This document shows positions 38,462-47,673 of a DNA stretch of 64,000 bases, piece after piece. Below the pieces are notes generated by a model. That model did no database searches. It was given only the letters and a program-made list of their open reading frames with translations, and was not told the origin of the DNA. Position 1 is the stretch's first letter; every line of letters starts with the position of its first letter. The DNA lies in assembly GCA_029289235.1 (NCBI GenBank), contig JARFTZ010000062.1, forward strand, positions 1-64,000. Reading direction: 5' to 3'. The stretch comes from Gammaproteobacteria bacterium (GTDB taxonomy: Bacteria; Pseudomonadota; Gammaproteobacteria; Burkholderiales; Rhodocyclaceae). A program made the position numbers and the translations under genes.

Positions 38462-38479
38462 CTTCAACCAGGAGTTGTC

Positions 38480-39085
38480 ATGCAATTTGAACTGAACGCG
38501 CAAGCGCGCACACTGCAGGGGTCCGGAGCGAGCCGCCGCCTGCGTCGCGCCAAAAAAGTCCCGGCCATCATCTACGGTGGTTCCGTCGCACCGGAAATGG
38601 TCGAGCTCGACCATAACGATCTTATTCTCGCCTTGGCGAAAGAGGCGTTCCACTCTTCTGTCATCACGCTGAAGGTCGAAGGCAAGGCCCAGACCGTCCT
38701 GCTGCGCGATGCCCAGATGCACGCCTACAAGCGGCAAGTCCTGCATGCCGACTTCCAGCGCGTCGACACCACGCACGCCGTGCACCAGAAGGTGCCGCTG
38801 CACTTCATCAACGCCGAGGCTGCACCGGGCGTCAAGCTCGCCGGCGGCACGGTGTCGCACGCGATGAACGAAGTCGACGTGACCTGCCTGCCGCAGGATC
38901 TCCCGGCCTTCATCGAAGTCGACCTGAAGGATCTGCAGGCCGGTCAGACGCTGCACGTTTCGCAGCTCGTTTACCCGCAGGGCGTCAAGCCGGTCATGCA
39001 CGGCAGCGACGATCCGGTCGTCGTGGCCATCACCGCCAAGAAGGCGGCTGCAGCCGAAGGCGAAGAAGCCGCTCCTGCTGCCTGA
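38480..39085 (+). CDS. rplY: 50S ribosomal protein L25 (Ctc form)
   Basis: 201 residues, the long Ctc form: an N-terminal L25 domain (about 1-92, with VPAIIYGG) that binds 5S rRNA, plus the C-terminal TL5-like domain (about 100-185). It ends in an Ala/Glu-rich tail. AGGAG upstream of the ATG. Part of the prs-rplY-pth-ychF run. Confidence 0.95.
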   Translation: MQFELNAQARTLQGSGASRRLRRAKKVPAIIYGGSVAPEMVELDHNDLILALAKEAFHSSVITLKVEGKAQTVLLRDAQMHAYKRQVLHADFQRVDTTHAVHQKVPLHFINAEAAPGVKLAGGTVSHAMNEVDVTCLPQDLPAFIEVDLKDLQAGQTLHVSQLVYPQGVKPVMHGSDDPVVVAITAKKAAAAEGEEAAPAA

Positions 39086-39108
39086 TCCATCGCCATCTCG
39101 ATGTGACA

Positions 39109-39145
39109 AGCCGTCGCCGGTTCATGCCGCGACGGCTTTCCGTTT
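39109..39145 (+). terminator. Intrinsic terminator between rplY and pth
   Basis: agccgtcgc (39109-39117) and gcgacggct (39129-39137) make a 9-bp perfect stem followed by ttccgtttt. The pth gene begins 27 bp later, so pth-ychF may have its own promoter or depend on readthrough. Confidence 0.65.
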
Positions 39146-39171
39146 TGGAGCTTCCGATTCGTGAGTAGCGC

Positions 39172-39741
39172 ATGCCCGCCCCGCGCCTGATCGTCGGCCT
39201 CGGCAATCCCGGCGCCGAGTACGAGGACACCCGCCACAACCTCGGCTTCTGGTTCGTGGACCGGCTGGCCGCGGACCTGCGCGTCACGCTGGCGTCACAA
39301 AGCAAATTCCACGGCATCGTCGGGCGCAGCGGTGATCTGTGGCTGCTCAAGCCGTCGACCTTCATGAACCGCTCCGGCCTGGCGGTGCTGGCGCTGGCGA
39401 ACTTCTACAAGATCCTGCCGAACGAAATCCTTGTCGTCCACGATGAACTCGACCTGCCTCCGGGCGGGATACGCATCAAGCAGGGTGGCGGCAACGGCGG
39501 GCACAACGGCCTGAAGGACATCCAGTCTCATCTGGGCACACCGGACTTCTGGCGCCTGCGCCTCGGCATCGGCCATCCCGGCGACCGCAACGAAGTCATC
39601 AACTACGTTCTCAAGGCCCCTCGCCGCGAGGAACAGGAACAAATCGACCGGGCGCTCGACCGCTGCCTGCTGGCCTGGGCAAAGCTCGGCGCGGGCGACT
39701 ACGCAACAGCGCAACAGGCCCTGCACGGCAAGGCCGCCTGA
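39172..39741 (+). CDS. pth: Peptidyl-tRNA hydrolase
   Basis: 189 residues. Releases peptides from peptidyl-tRNA dropped by ribosomes. Motifs: [20 protein letters not shown] at the start with the catalytic histidine, [15 protein letters not shown] (catalytic Asp) and [13 protein letters not shown]. Confidence 0.96.
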   Translation: MPAPRLIVGLGNPGAEYEDTRHNLGFWFVDRLAADLRVTLASQSKFHGIVGRSGDLWLLKPSTFMNRSGLAVLALANFYKILPNEILVVHDELDLPPGGIRIKQGGGNGGHNGLKDIQSHLGTPDFWRLRLGIGHPGDRNEVINYVLKAPRREEQEQIDRALDRCLLAWAKLGAGDYATAQQALHGKAA

Positions 39742-39776
39742 ATGCTAAACGAATTGCAACGAACAGGATTATTACC

Positions 39777-40868
39777 ATGAGCCTCAAATGCGGAATCGTC
39801 GGCCTGCCCAACGTCGGCAAGTCCACCCTCTTCAACGCGCTGACCAAGGCCGGCGTGGCGGCGGAAAATTATCCCTTCTGCACAATCGATCCGTCGGTCG
39901 GTGTCGTCGAGGTGCCGGACAAGCGCCTCGCCGCGCTCTCGGCCATCGTCAAGCCGCAGCGCGTGGTTCCCGCAGTGACCGAGTTCGTCGATATCGCCGG
40001 CTTGGTCGCGGGTGCCTCGAAGGGCGAAGGACTGGGCAACCAGTTCCTGGCCAACATCCGCGAGACCGACGCGGTGCTGCACGTGGTGCGCTGCTTCGCC
40101 AACGACAACGTGATTCACGTTTCCGGCAGCGTCGATCCGATCCGCGACATCGAGGTCATCGACACCGAACTGGCGCTCGCCGACCTCGCCACCGTCGAGA
40201 AGGCGCTCAACCGCTATCGCAAGCCCGCCAGCGCGGGCGACAAGGAGGCCAAGCTGCTGGTCGCCGTGCTGGACAAGTGCTACGCCCAGCTCGATCAGGG
40301 CAAGCCGGTGCGCGCCCTCGACCTGTCCAAGGAGGAATGGGCCAACCTCAAGCCGTTCTGCCTGATCACCGCCAAGCCGGTGCTCTACGCCGCCAACGTG
40401 GCCGAGGACGGTTTCGAGAACAACCCGCAGCTCGATGCGGTGCGCGCGCACGCCGCCGCCGAGGGCGCCGAGGTCGTGGCCATCTGCGCCTCCATCGAGG
40501 CTGAAATCGTCGAGCTGGACGACGAGGAAAAACAGATGTTCCTCGCCGATCTCGGGCTGGAAGAGCCGGGACTCGACCGCCTGATCCACACCGCCTACCA
40601 CCTGCTCGGCCTGCAGACCTACTTCACCGCAGGGGTCAAGGAAGTACGCGCATGGACGATCCACAAGGGTGACACCGCGCCGCAAGCCGCCGGCGTAATC
40701 CATACCGATTTCGAACGCGGCTTCATCCGTGCGCAGACCATTTCCTTCGACGACTTCATCACCTACGGTGGCGAGCAGGGTGCCAAGGAAGCAGGGAAGA
40801 TGCGCTCCGAAGGCAAGGACTACGTGGTCAAGGATGGCGACATCCTCAATTTCCTCTTCAACGTCTAA
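39777..40868 (+). CDS. ychF: Redox-regulated ribosome-binding ATPase YchF
   Basis: 363 residues of the Obg-like P-loop family that prefers ATP. G1 is [13 protein letters not shown]3 is [17 protein letters not shown], and the C-terminal TGS domain ends in [15 protein letters not shown]. It follows pth by 35 nt, a pairing seen across proteobacteria. The hipBA insertion begins just after it. Confidence 0.96.
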   Translation: MSLKCGIVGLPNVGKSTLFNALTKAGVAAENYPFCTIDPSVGVVEVPDKRLAALSAIVKPQRVVPAVTEFVDIAGLVAGASKGEGLGNQFLANIRETDAVLHVVRCFANDNVIHVSGSVDPIRDIEVIDTELALADLATVEKALNRYRKPASAGDKEAKLLVAVLDKCYAQLDQGKPVRALDLSKEEWANLKPFCLITAKPVLYAANVAEDGFENNPQLDAVRAHAAAEGAEVVAICASIEAEIVELDDEEKQMFLADLGLEEPGLDRLIHTAYHLLGLQTYFTAGVKEVRAWTIHKGDTAPQAAGVIHTDFERGFIRAQTISFDDFITYGGEQGAKEAGKMRSEGKDYVVKDGDILNFLFNV

Positions 40869-40900
40869 TCGCCTTCCATATCATATAAAAGTCATTACAA

Positions 40901-40935
40901 TAGTCCTTAACTGTATATTTAGGCGTTAAGGACTA
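40901..40935 (+). promoter_or_regulatory. Palindromic operator and promoter of hipBA
   Basis: TAGTCCTTAAC (40901-40911) and GTTAAGGACTA (40925-40935) are a perfect 11-bp inverted repeat with a 13-bp centre. The centre contains a -10-like TATATT (40914-40919), so protein bound at the repeat would cover the promoter. The right arm ends 5 bp before the hipB start, as expected for autorepression by HipB. The region is clearly AT-richer than its surroundings. Confidence 0.75.
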
Positions 40936-40940
40936 TTTAG

Positions 40941-41252
40941 GTGACTTTTTTACTTTCGACTCCTGCGGAAATCCTGCACACCCTGGGGGCACGTCTGCGG
41001 GAGCAGCGCCTTGCCCAGTCGCTGACGCAGCGCGAACTGGCGCAGATGGCCGGGCTGTCGTTGGGTGCGCTGCGCAAACTCGAGACCGATGGCCAGTGCT
41101 CGCTGGAAACGCTGGTTCGCGCCGCGCAGGCGCTCGGGCTACAGGAGGCGCTGGATGATCTCTTCGTCCTCAAACGGCAATCCATCGCCCAGATGGAACA
41201 GATTGACGCCGTCAGTCGACGCCGGCGCGCGCCGCGCAAGAAGACCTCATGA
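40941..41252 (+). CDS. hipB: XRE-family antitoxin HipB
   Basis: 103 residues from a GTG at 40941. A helix-turn-helix domain spans about 12-70 (LTQRELAQMAGLSLGALRKL). The C-terminal tail is very basic (SRRRRAPRKKTS). It overlaps hipA by 4 nt (ATGA). By family it neutralises HipA and represses the operon at the palindrome just upstream. Confidence 0.88.
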   Translation: MTFLLSTPAEILHTLGARLREQRLAQSLTQRELAQMAGLSLGALRKLETDGQCSLETLVRAAQALGLQEALDDLFVLKRQSIAQMEQIDAVSRRRRAPRKKTS

Positions 41253-42472
41253 AGCAGCTCACCGTGCATTATTGCGGCTGGGGCGAGGACTGGCCGCTGG
41301 GGCGACTGGCCGATGACGGCCGAACCCTGCTCTTCGAATATTCCCCCGAGGCTGTGGCTCAGGGTTTGGAGTTGTCACCGCTGCATTTGAAGCTGCGTGC
41401 CGATGCCTACGGGAGCTTTCCGTCCCACCTGCATCGCCTCCCGGGCCTGATCGCCGACAGCCTGCCCGATGGCTGGGGTTTGCTGCTGATGGACCGCCTG
41501 TTTCGTCAACATGGCGTGCGTCATCCCGGACCGCTGGACCGGCTGGCCTTCATTGGTGAGCGTGCCATGGGCGCTTTGCGCTTTGTTCCGGCGAGCGAAA
41601 CCGGCGCCCAGGAACCCGACTGGTCCTTGCTGGCGCTGGCCGAACAAAGCCGGCGCGCGCTGGCCGGCGAGGCGGGTGCCGCCCTGCGCGAACTCGCGCT
41701 CACTGGCGGCTCGCCGCAAGGCGCCCGGCCCAAGGCATTGGTGCAGTACGACGCAGCCACCGGGCAAGTCAGTACCCGTCCTGATGCGCCCGGCAGCCCT
41801 TGGCTGGTCAAGTTTCCCGCGCAGAACGAGCACAAGGAGGTCTGCGTCATCGAGCAGCTCTACGCCGAGTTGGCTCGTGATTGCGGACTGGATGTGCCCG
41901 AAAGCCGTTGGTTTGACCTTGCTCCCGAACTGGCCGCATTCGGCGTCGCACGCTTCGACCGCGAAGATGGGCAGCGCGTCCCGGTGCATAGTCTGGCCGG
42001 ATTGCTGCAGGTGGATTTTCGCCTGCCGTGTGCCACCGACTACACCGCCTTCCTGCGGGCCACCCGTTTCCTGACGCGTGACGAGCGCGAAGTGGAGAAA
42101 GCCTACGCACGCGCCGTCTTCAATGTGCTCTTCCACAACCGGGATGACCATCCCAAGAACTTCGCCTGGCGCCTCGGGCGTGACCGGCGCTGGCGGCTGG
42201 CGCCGGCCTTCGATCTGACCTTCAGCGAAGGACCGATGGGTCAACACCACCTGGACGTGTGCGGCGAAGGGGCCGCGATCGAACGCCGGCATCTACTGTG
42301 CCTGGCGAAGGAGGGGGGAGTCTCGACGAAAGAGGCTGAGGAGGTCATCGACCGGATGTTGCTGCAGGCAACATCACTGGCTGAGCGGTTTGAGCGCGTT
42401 CAGATTAGGCGGCCTATGGCACAGGAGATAAAATCGGCCATTGACGCCTGTTGTCGGCGCCTGGAGCGCTGA
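41249..42472 (+). CDS. hipA: HipA-family serine/threonine kinase toxin
   Basis: 407 residues. An N-terminal HipA subdomain (with DSLPDGWGLLLMDR) is followed by the kinase domain. The nucleotide-binding loop GGSPQGARPKALV, LVKFPAQNEHKE, and the catalytic and metal-binding HNRDDHPKNFAW and APAFDLTFSEG are all present, so it looks intact. E. coli HipA phosphorylates glutamyl-tRNA synthetase and induces dormancy; here the next gene is the GltX paralogue gluQ, which is suggestive only. Confidence 0.88.
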   Translation: MKQLTVHYCGWGEDWPLGRLADDGRTLLFEYSPEAVAQGLELSPLHLKLRADAYGSFPSHLHRLPGLIADSLPDGWGLLLMDRLFRQHGVRHPGPLDRLAFIGERAMGALRFVPASETGAQEPDWSLLALAEQSRRALAGEAGAALRELALTGGSPQGARPKALVQYDAATGQVSTRPDAPGSPWLVKFPAQNEHKEVCVIEQLYAELARDCGLDVPESRWFDLAPELAAFGVARFDREDGQRVPVHSLAGLLQVDFRLPCATDYTAFLRATRFLTRDEREVEKAYARAVFNVLFHNRDDHPKNFAWRLGRDRRWRLAPAFDLTFSEGPMGQHHLDVCGEGAAIERRHLLCLAKEGGVSTKEAEEVIDRMLLQATSLAERFERVQIRRPMAQEIKSAIDACCRRLER

Positions 42473-42513
42473 ATCCGAGAATGCCACAATTGCCCCAGAT
42501 CACAATTGAACGT

Positions 42514-42532
42514 ACTCAGCACTGAGTTTTTT
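42514..42532 (+). terminator. Intrinsic terminator after hipA
   Basis: actca (42514-42518) and tgagt (42523-42527) with a four-base loop, followed by five further T residues. It isolates hipBA from gluQ. Confidence 0.65.
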
Positions 42533-42546
42533 GAAGGAGCAGCTTA

Positions 42547-42597
42547 GTGACTAGTTTTGTCAATGACTTACAAGCGCAATCGCGCTTCAACGTCTGA
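42547..42597 (+). other. 16-codon reading frame overlapping the gluQ start
   Basis: A GTG at 42547 lies 7 nt after a strong AAGGAG (42534-42539) and runs 16 codons to a TGA at 42595-42597, in a different frame from gluQ and overlapping its first codons. It may be a leader peptide coupling translation to gluQ, or a remnant. No function can be assigned. Confidence 0.35.
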
Positions 42598-43561
42598 CGC
42601 CGTTCCGGCGGCGCAAGCCGGTCGCTATCGCGGCCGCTTCGCCCCGTCGCCGACCGGCCCGCTGCACTTCGGCTCACTGGTCGCCGCGGTCGGCAGCTAT
42701 CTCGACGCGCGCGCCAACGGCGGCGAGTGGCTGGTGCGCATCGAGGACATCGACGCGCCGCGCACGGTGCCCGGTGCAGCCGACGGCATCCTGAGGACGC
42801 TTGAAGGCTTCGGTTTCGAGTGGGACGGCGAAGTGGTATGGCAGAGCCGCCGCCTCGATCTCTATCACGCCGCACTGGTGCGTTTGCAGCTCGCCGGACT
42901 GGCGTATCCCTGCGCCTGCTCGCGCAGCGAGATTGCCGCGTCGGCAAGCCGCCCGTCCGTCGACGGGGGCTTGCTCTATCCCGGCACCTGCCGCGCCGGG
43001 CTCAAGGAGGGCGTGGCGGCGCGCGCCTGGCGACTGCGCGTCCCCGACAGGGAGTTCATCTTCCATGACTGCATCCAGGGCCAGGCGCGCCAGAATCTGG
43101 AAAAGGATGTCGGCGATTTCGTATTGCTGCGGGCCGACGGGCAATACGCTTACCAACTGGCGGTCGTCGTCGATGATGCCGACCAGGGAATCAATGCGGT
43201 GGTGCGCGGCGCCGACCTTCTCGATTCGACGGCACGACAGATCTGGCTGCAACAATGCCTGGGTGCTTCGACACCGACTTACGCGCACTTGCCCGTCGCG
43301 GTCAACGCGGCGGGCGAAAAGCTCTCCAAGCAAACCAGGGCGCCCGCCATCGATCCGGTGGACGGGGTGGATCTGCTGCGCCGCGTGATGCGTTTTCTCG
43401 GGCAGGCGGAGTACCCTGAGCGGAACGCCGGGTCGCTGCGCGAATTCTGGGAGTGGGCGATTGCAACCTGGGATGTGGCCGGAGTTCCTTCCACGCGAGC
43501 GGTTTCCTTGGCCGAAACCCGCTGTTCCCAGTCTTCAGTCGAAAGAGAGCAGCGCCGATAG
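42563..43561 (+). CDS. gluQ: Glutamyl-Q tRNA(Asp) synthetase
   Basis: 332 residues. It is a GltX-like catalytic core without the anticodon-binding domain, with the HIGH-type motif APSPTGPLHFGS, zinc-ligand CAC...C region and KLSKQT for KMSKS. It transfers glutamate to queuosine in tRNA(Asp). The first ATG (42563) gives about 20 residues before YRGRFAPSP that the family does not need, and has no close ribosome-binding site, so the true start is uncertain. Its end overlaps the convergent EEP gene by 27 nt. Confidence 0.9.
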   Translation: MTYKRNRASTSDAVPAAQAGRYRGRFAPSPTGPLHFGSLVAAVGSYLDARANGGEWLVRIEDIDAPRTVPGAADGILRTLEGFGFEWDGEVVWQSRRLDLYHAALVRLQLAGLAYPCACSRSEIAASASRPSVDGGLLYPGTCRAGLKEGVAARAWRLRVPDREFIFHDCIQGQARQNLEKDVGDFVLLRADGQYAYQLAVVVDDADQGINAVVRGADLLDSTARQIWLQQCLGASTPTYAHLPVAVNAAGEKLSKQTRAPAIDPVDGVDLLRRVMRFLGQAEYPERNAGSLREFWEWAIATWDVAGVPSTRAVSLAETRCSQSSVEREQRR

Positions 43562-44299
43562 CGCGGCGTGATCGGAGATGCGCGACCAGGGGGCACCGGA
43601 ATGCACCTGGGCCTGTTTGACCGCAAAGCCCCGCGCATAGATCCGGTCGAGGCGAAGCACCGGATGTTTCGCCGGAAAACTGCGGCCGGGCGATCCACAT
43701 TCGCCGCCTTCGCCGGCGAATATCTCGCACAGGCCGAGGCGGCGCGCCAGCCGCGTATCGGCCTCATTGCGCCAGTCGTTGAAATCGCCGGCGATGATCA
43801 GCGGCGCACCAGGCCCGGCAACATCCTCCAGATAAGCCGCCAGCGCGTCCATTTGCCGTCGCCGCGAGCGGGCGAAGAGGGAAAGGTGCACGCAAACGCA
43901 ATGGACTGGCGCCGGAGCCCCCGGAATATTGATCCGGCAGTGGAGCAAACCGCGGCGTTCGAAGCGCAGGTGCGTGACGTCCTGGTTGAAGGCGTGTTCG
44001 ATCGGGAAGCGCGAGAGGATCGCGTTGCCGTGGTGCCCATGATCGTACGCCACGTTGCTCGCGTACGCCGTCGCCTGCCAGACCTCGGCGGCAAGGAAGT
44101 CATGCTGCGGCTGCTCCGGCCAGTTGTCGAACCGCTCGGCATGCAGACTGTGCGCGCCCTGGACCTCCTGCAGGAAGACGATGTCCGCGCCGAGCCGGCG
44201 CAACTGCTCGCGCAGTTCATGCACCATCATGTGCCGGTTGAACTGCGAGAAGCCCTTGTGGATGTTGTAGGTGACGATGCGCAGGCCGGATTTCTTCAT
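43535..44299 (-). CDS. Endonuclease/exonuclease/phosphatase family protein (YbhP-like)
   Basis: 254 residues. EEP-fold motifs: RIVTYNIHKG at the start, DIVFLQEVQG (metal-binding Glu), IIAGDFNDWRNE and SDHAALSALL (catalytic His). The family cleaves phosphodiesters in DNA, RNA or lipids; the substrate is unknown. It is not exonuclease III, which is present elsewhere in the window. It starts 5 nt after the nadA stop, so the two are probably co-transcribed. Confidence 0.85.
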   Translation of the reverse strand: MKKSGLRIVTYNIHKGFSQFNRHMMVHELREQLRRLGADIVFLQEVQGAHSLHAERFDNWPEQPQHDFLAAEVWQATAYASNVAYDHGHHGNAILSRFPIEHAFNQDVTHLRFERRGLLHCRINIPGAPAPVHCVCVHLSLFARSRRRQMDALAAYLEDVAGPGAPLIIAGDFNDWRNEADTRLARRLGLCEIFAGEGGECGSPGRSFPAKHPVLRLDRIYARGFAVKQAQVHSGAPWSRISDHAALSALLSFD

Positions 44300-44304
44300 G
44301 GCGC

Positions 44305-45402
44305 TCACGATACCGCGAGCATCCTCTCCAGCGCCAGCTTGGCCTCGGCAAGTTCGTGTGCGGGAACGCGGATGGGGTTGACCACATGGCCGGCGGCGAG
44401 GTTGTCGAGCGTCCATGCCAGGTGCTGCGGGTCGATGCGCTGCATGGTCGAGCACATGCACACCGTCGGGGCCATGAACTGGACGACCTTGCCTTGCGGC
44501 TTCACTTCCTCGGCCAAGCGGTTGACCAGGTTCAGTTCGGTGCCGACCAGCCAGCGGGTGTTGGCCGGCGCCTCCTTGACGATCTTGACGATGTGCTCGG
44601 TCGAACCAACGTAGTCGGACAGCTGACAGACCTCGAAACTGCATTCCGGATGGGAGATGACGAGCCCGTCCGGATGCTCGCTGCGGAACTTGCGGATGTG
44701 CGCCGGCTGGAACATCTGATGCACCGAGCAGTGTCCCTTCCAGAGCAGCAGTCTGGCCTTGCGGATCTGCTCGGGAGTGAGCCCGCCGAGTTCGAGATCG
44801 GGGTCCCAGACAAGCATCTCCTCAAGCGGAATGCCCATCGTGTGTCCGGTCCAGCGTCCAAGGTGCTGGTCGGGAAAGAAGAGAATCTTCTCGCGCTGGC
44901 CAAATGCCCATTCGGCGATGGTGCGCGCATTCGACGACGTACAGACGATACCGCCGTGCCGCCCACAGAAGGCTTTCAGGTCAGCGGCCGAGTTGATGTA
45001 GGTGACCGGGGTGAATTGTTCTTCCGCATTCAACACTTCGTTCAGTTCGCGCCAGCAACGTTCGACTTTCGCCAGGTTGGCCATGTCGGCCATCGAACAT
45101 CCCGCGGCAAGATCGGGAAGGATCGCCGTCTGTTGCGACGTGGACATGATGTCGGCCACTTCGGCCATGAAGTGCACGCCGCAGAAGACGATGTACTCGG
45201 CATCGGCCTGCGAGGCCAGACGGGCAAGTTTCAGCGAATCGCCGGTCAGGTCGGCGTACTGGTAAACGTCCGCACGCTGATAGTGATGGCACAGAATCAC
45301 GACCTTGCTGCCCAGTTTTTCACGGGCAGCGCGAATCCGCACATGGCACTCGGCGTCGGTCATCTGGCTGTACGGGGCGAAATCGATGCAGGGGGTGTTC
45401 AT
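44305..45402 (-). CDS. nadA: Quinolinate synthase A
   Basis: 365 residues. Condenses iminoaspartate with dihydroxyacetone phosphate to quinolinate for NAD synthesis, using a [4Fe-4S] cluster. Cluster-ligand cysteines are in FCGVHFMAE, in the SHPECSFEVC region and near MCSTMQRIDP; VILCHHYQRADVYQ is the family N-terminal block. Start at 45402 has GAGAG upstream. nadB and nadC are not in the window. Confidence 0.95.
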   Translation of the reverse strand: MNTPCIDFAPYSQMTDAECHVRIRAAREKLGSKVVILCHHYQRADVYQYADLTGDSLKLARLASQADAEYIVFCGVHFMAEVADIMSTSQQTAILPDLAAGCSMADMANLAKVERCWRELNEVLNAEEQFTPVTYINSAADLKAFCGRHGGIVCTSSNARTIAEWAFGQREKILFFPDQHLGRWTGHTMGIPLEEMLVWDPDLELGGLTPEQIRKARLLLWKGHCSVHQMFQPAHIRKFRSEHPDGLVISHPECSFEVCQLSDYVGSTEHIVKIVKEAPANTRWLVGTELNLVNRLAEEVKPQGKVVQFMAPTVCMCSTMQRIDPQHLAWTLDNLAAGHVVNPIRVPAHELAEAKLALERMLAVS

Positions 45403-45449
45403 GAAAAAATCTCTCGGAGAGCCGGAGGAAAATTCCGGGGTGAAAGTGA

Positions 45450-45911
45450 TCAACTGTGCCAGGGCAGTCCGGCAAACCGCCAGCCGCCCAGTTTTCCGCG
45501 TTGGCCACTGGCGTCGACGTTGCCCTCGAAGCCTTCGAGCACGTTGTAGCACGCACTGAAACCGGCTTCGGTGGCCAGGCAGGCGGCATTGTGCGAGCGG
45601 ACGCCGCTGCGACAGATGAACATGACAAGCGACTCGGTATCGACCTGGCGTTTGAGTTGGGCGAGAAAATCGGGATTCGGCTGACCGCCGGGATACCCCT
45701 GCCATTCGATCTCGACTCCCCCCGGAATGCGGCCGACCCAGTCCCACTCGGCGCGGGTGCGAACGTCGACAAGCCTGGCTCCGGGGGCGTTCTGCCACAC
45801 GGCCCAGGCCTCGGCGGGAGTAAGAGCCCCGGCGTACGGCAGGTCGAGCTCGGCCGCGCGGTCTTTTGCCCGTTCAAGTATTGCGGAAAGGGTTCCCATC
45901 TGTGGCTGCAT
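45450..45911 (-). CDS. Rhodanese-like sulfurtransferase domain protein
   Basis: 153 residues, a single rhodanese domain with LVDVRTRAEWDWVGRIPG and the active-site loop FICRSGVRSH containing the catalytic cysteine. It could carry persulfide sulfur in the cytoplasm. It lies just upstream of nadA on the same strand, so sulfur supply or protection for the NadA cluster is possible but unproven. The ATG at 45899 is an alternative start. Confidence 0.88.
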   Translation of the reverse strand: MQPQMGTLSAILERAKDRAAELDLPYAGALTPAEAWAVWQNAPGARLVDVRTRAEWDWVGRIPGGVEIEWQGYPGGQPNPDFLAQLKRQVDTESLVMFICRSGVRSHNAACLATEAGFSACYNVLEGFEGNVDASGQRGKLGGWRFAGLPWHS

Positions 45912-46048
45912 ATGAGGGTGTGAGGGGAGAGAGTATAAACCGTGATTGACTTTAGTTCCTCAGTTGAGGCAATGCCGGGCGGCCATAGGTTCCGACGGCG
46001 CGGACTGATCGCACGGTTTCTGCACCAAACGCAAGCCGATGGTGCGCA

Positions 46049-46097
46049 CGCACCTTTGTAGTGCGCTATTCTTCATCAAATGCACTATTGTGGTGAT
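46049..46097 (+). promoter_or_regulatory. Two NtrC-type enhancer sites upstream of glnA
   Basis: Site 1 is GCAC-N7-GTGC (46050-46064, extended by one more paired base on each side). Site 2 is TGCAC-N6-GGTGA (46081-46096), close to the E. coli consensus. Their centres are 32 bp apart, three helical turns, as at E. coli glnA. They lie about 70-110 bp upstream of the sigma-54 promoter. The rest of the 328-bp gap before glnA shows no gene. Confidence 0.78.
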
Positions 46098-46160
46098 ATT
46101 AGGACCGCACCAGAGAAGGGTAGTTGCGCATCTCGTTGCGGTTCGCTGGTGTGTATTGGG

Positions 46161-46176
46161 TGGCATGGTTTCTGCT
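46161..46176 (+). promoter_or_regulatory. Sigma-54 promoter of glnA
   Basis: TGGCATGGTTTCTGCT: the GG of the -24 element and the GC of the -12 element are separated by exactly 10 bp, as the sigma-54 holoenzyme requires. Transcription would start near 46188. Confidence 0.8.
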
Positions 46177-46239
46177 AGTACCCAGAGCACTTTTTCATTG
46201 TTGCCGGAATGACCGGTACTCGCCGAGGAGACTTTGCAA

Positions 46240-47655
46240 ATGGCAAGCCCGCAAGACGTTATCAAGATGGTCAAGGAAAACGAGGTCAAGTTCGTCGATT
46301 TCCGTTTCACTGACACCCGTGGCAAGGAACAGCACGTTACCGTGCCCGTCAGCGCGTTCAGCGAAGACAAATTCGAGAACGGCCACGCATTCGATGGCTC
46401 GTCCATCGCCGGCTGGAAGGGTATCCAGGCGTCCGACATGCAACTGATGCCCGACCCGGACACCGCCTACATCGATCCGTTCTTCGACGAAACCACGCTG
46501 GTTCTCACCTGCGACGTCGTCGATCCCGCTGACGGCCGTGGCTACGACCGCGACCCGCGCTCGATCGCCAAGCGCGCCGAAGCCTATCTCAAGTCGTCCG
46601 GCTTGGGCGACACCGCCTACTTCGGTCCGGAACCCGAATTCTTCATCTTCGACGGCGTCGAATGGTCGGTCGACATGTCCGGCTGCAACCTGAAGATCCA
46701 TTCCGCCGAAGCGGCCTGGAATTCGGGCGAGAAGAACGAAGGCAACGGCGCCACCGGCCACCGTCCGGGCGTGAAGGGCGGCTACTTCCCGGTTCCGCCG
46801 GTCGACAGCCTGCACGACATCCGTTCCGCCATGGTGCTGACGCTCGAATCGCTCGGCGTGCCGGTCGAAGTGCACCACCACGAAGTCGCCAACGCCGGCC
46901 AGTGCGAAATCGGCACAGTGTTCAACACCTTGGTCAAGCGCGCCGACTGGACGCAGATCCTCAAGTACGTCGTGCATAACGTCTCGTACCAGTATGGCAA
47001 GACGGCGACCTTCATGCCCAAGCCCATCGTTGGCGACAACGGCTCCGGCATGCACGTGCACCAGTCGATCTGGAAGGACGGCAAGAACCTGTTCGCCGGC
47101 AACGGCTACGCCGGCCTGTCCGAGATGGCGCTGTTCTACATCGGCGGCATCATCAAGCACGCCAAGGCACTGAACGCGATCACCAACCCGGGCACCAACT
47201 CGTACAAGCGCCTGGTTCCGCACTACGAAGCGCCGGTCAAGCTGGCCTACTCGGCGAAGAACCGCTCGGCCTCGATCCGCATCCCGCACGTCGCTTCCGA
47301 CAAGGCCCGCCGTATCGAGACCCGCTTCCCGGATCCGATCGCCAACCCGTACCTGTGCTTCTCGGCCCTGCTGATGGCCGGTCTGGACGGCATCCAGAAC
47401 AAGATCCACCCGGGCGATGCCGCTGACAAGAACCTGTACGATCTGCCGCCGGAAGAAGACGCGAAGATCCCGACCGTTTGCGCCAGTCTCGAAGAAGCCC
47501 TGGCCGCCCTCGACAAGGATCGCGACTTCCTGACCCGTGGCGGTGTCTTCTCCAACGAATGGATCGACGCCTACCTCGAGCTGAAGATGGACGAAGTCAA
47601 CAAGGTGCGGATGACGACCCACCCGGTCGAGTTCGAGCTGTACTACAGCTGCTAA
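46240..47655 (+). CDS. glnA: Glutamine synthetase type I
   Basis: 471 residues. Assimilates ammonia into glutamine; forms a dodecamer. Motifs: [34 protein letters not shown], the ATP-binding [16 protein letters not shown], and the adenylylation-site region NLYDLPPEE with its tyrosine. The ATG at 46240 has GAGGAG 9 nt upstream. Control by NtrC and sigma-54 is shown by the upstream sites, and by adenylylation from the conserved tyrosine. Confidence 0.98.
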   Translation: MASPQDVIKMVKENEVKFVDFRFTDTRGKEQHVTVPVSAFSEDKFENGHAFDGSSIAGWKGIQASDMQLMPDPDTAYIDPFFDETTLVLTCDVVDPADGRGYDRDPRSIAKRAEAYLKSSGLGDTAYFGPEPEFFIFDGVEWSVDMSGCNLKIHSAEAAWNSGEKNEGNGATGHRPGVKGGYFPVPPVDSLHDIRSAMVLTLESLGVPVEVHHHEVANAGQCEIGTVFNTLVKRADWTQILKYVVHNVSYQYGKTATFMPKPIVGDNGSGMHVHQSIWKDGKNLFAGNGYAGLSEMALFYIGGIIKHAKALNAITNPGTNSYKRLVPHYEAPVKLAYSAKNRSASIRIPHVASDKARRIETRFPDPIANPYLCFSALLMAGLDGIQNKIHPGDAADKNLYDLPPEEDAKIPTVCASLEEALAALDKDRDFLTRGGVFSNEWIDAYLELKMDEVNKVRMTTHPVEFELYYSC

Positions 47656-47673
47656 TCGCCTTGCGACCAGGGA

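Noticed and set aside
45912-46020. Sigma-70 promoter for glnA near TTGACT at 45946-45951
   Set aside because: No acceptable -10 at proper spacing; the sigma-54 element downstream explains glnA expression better.
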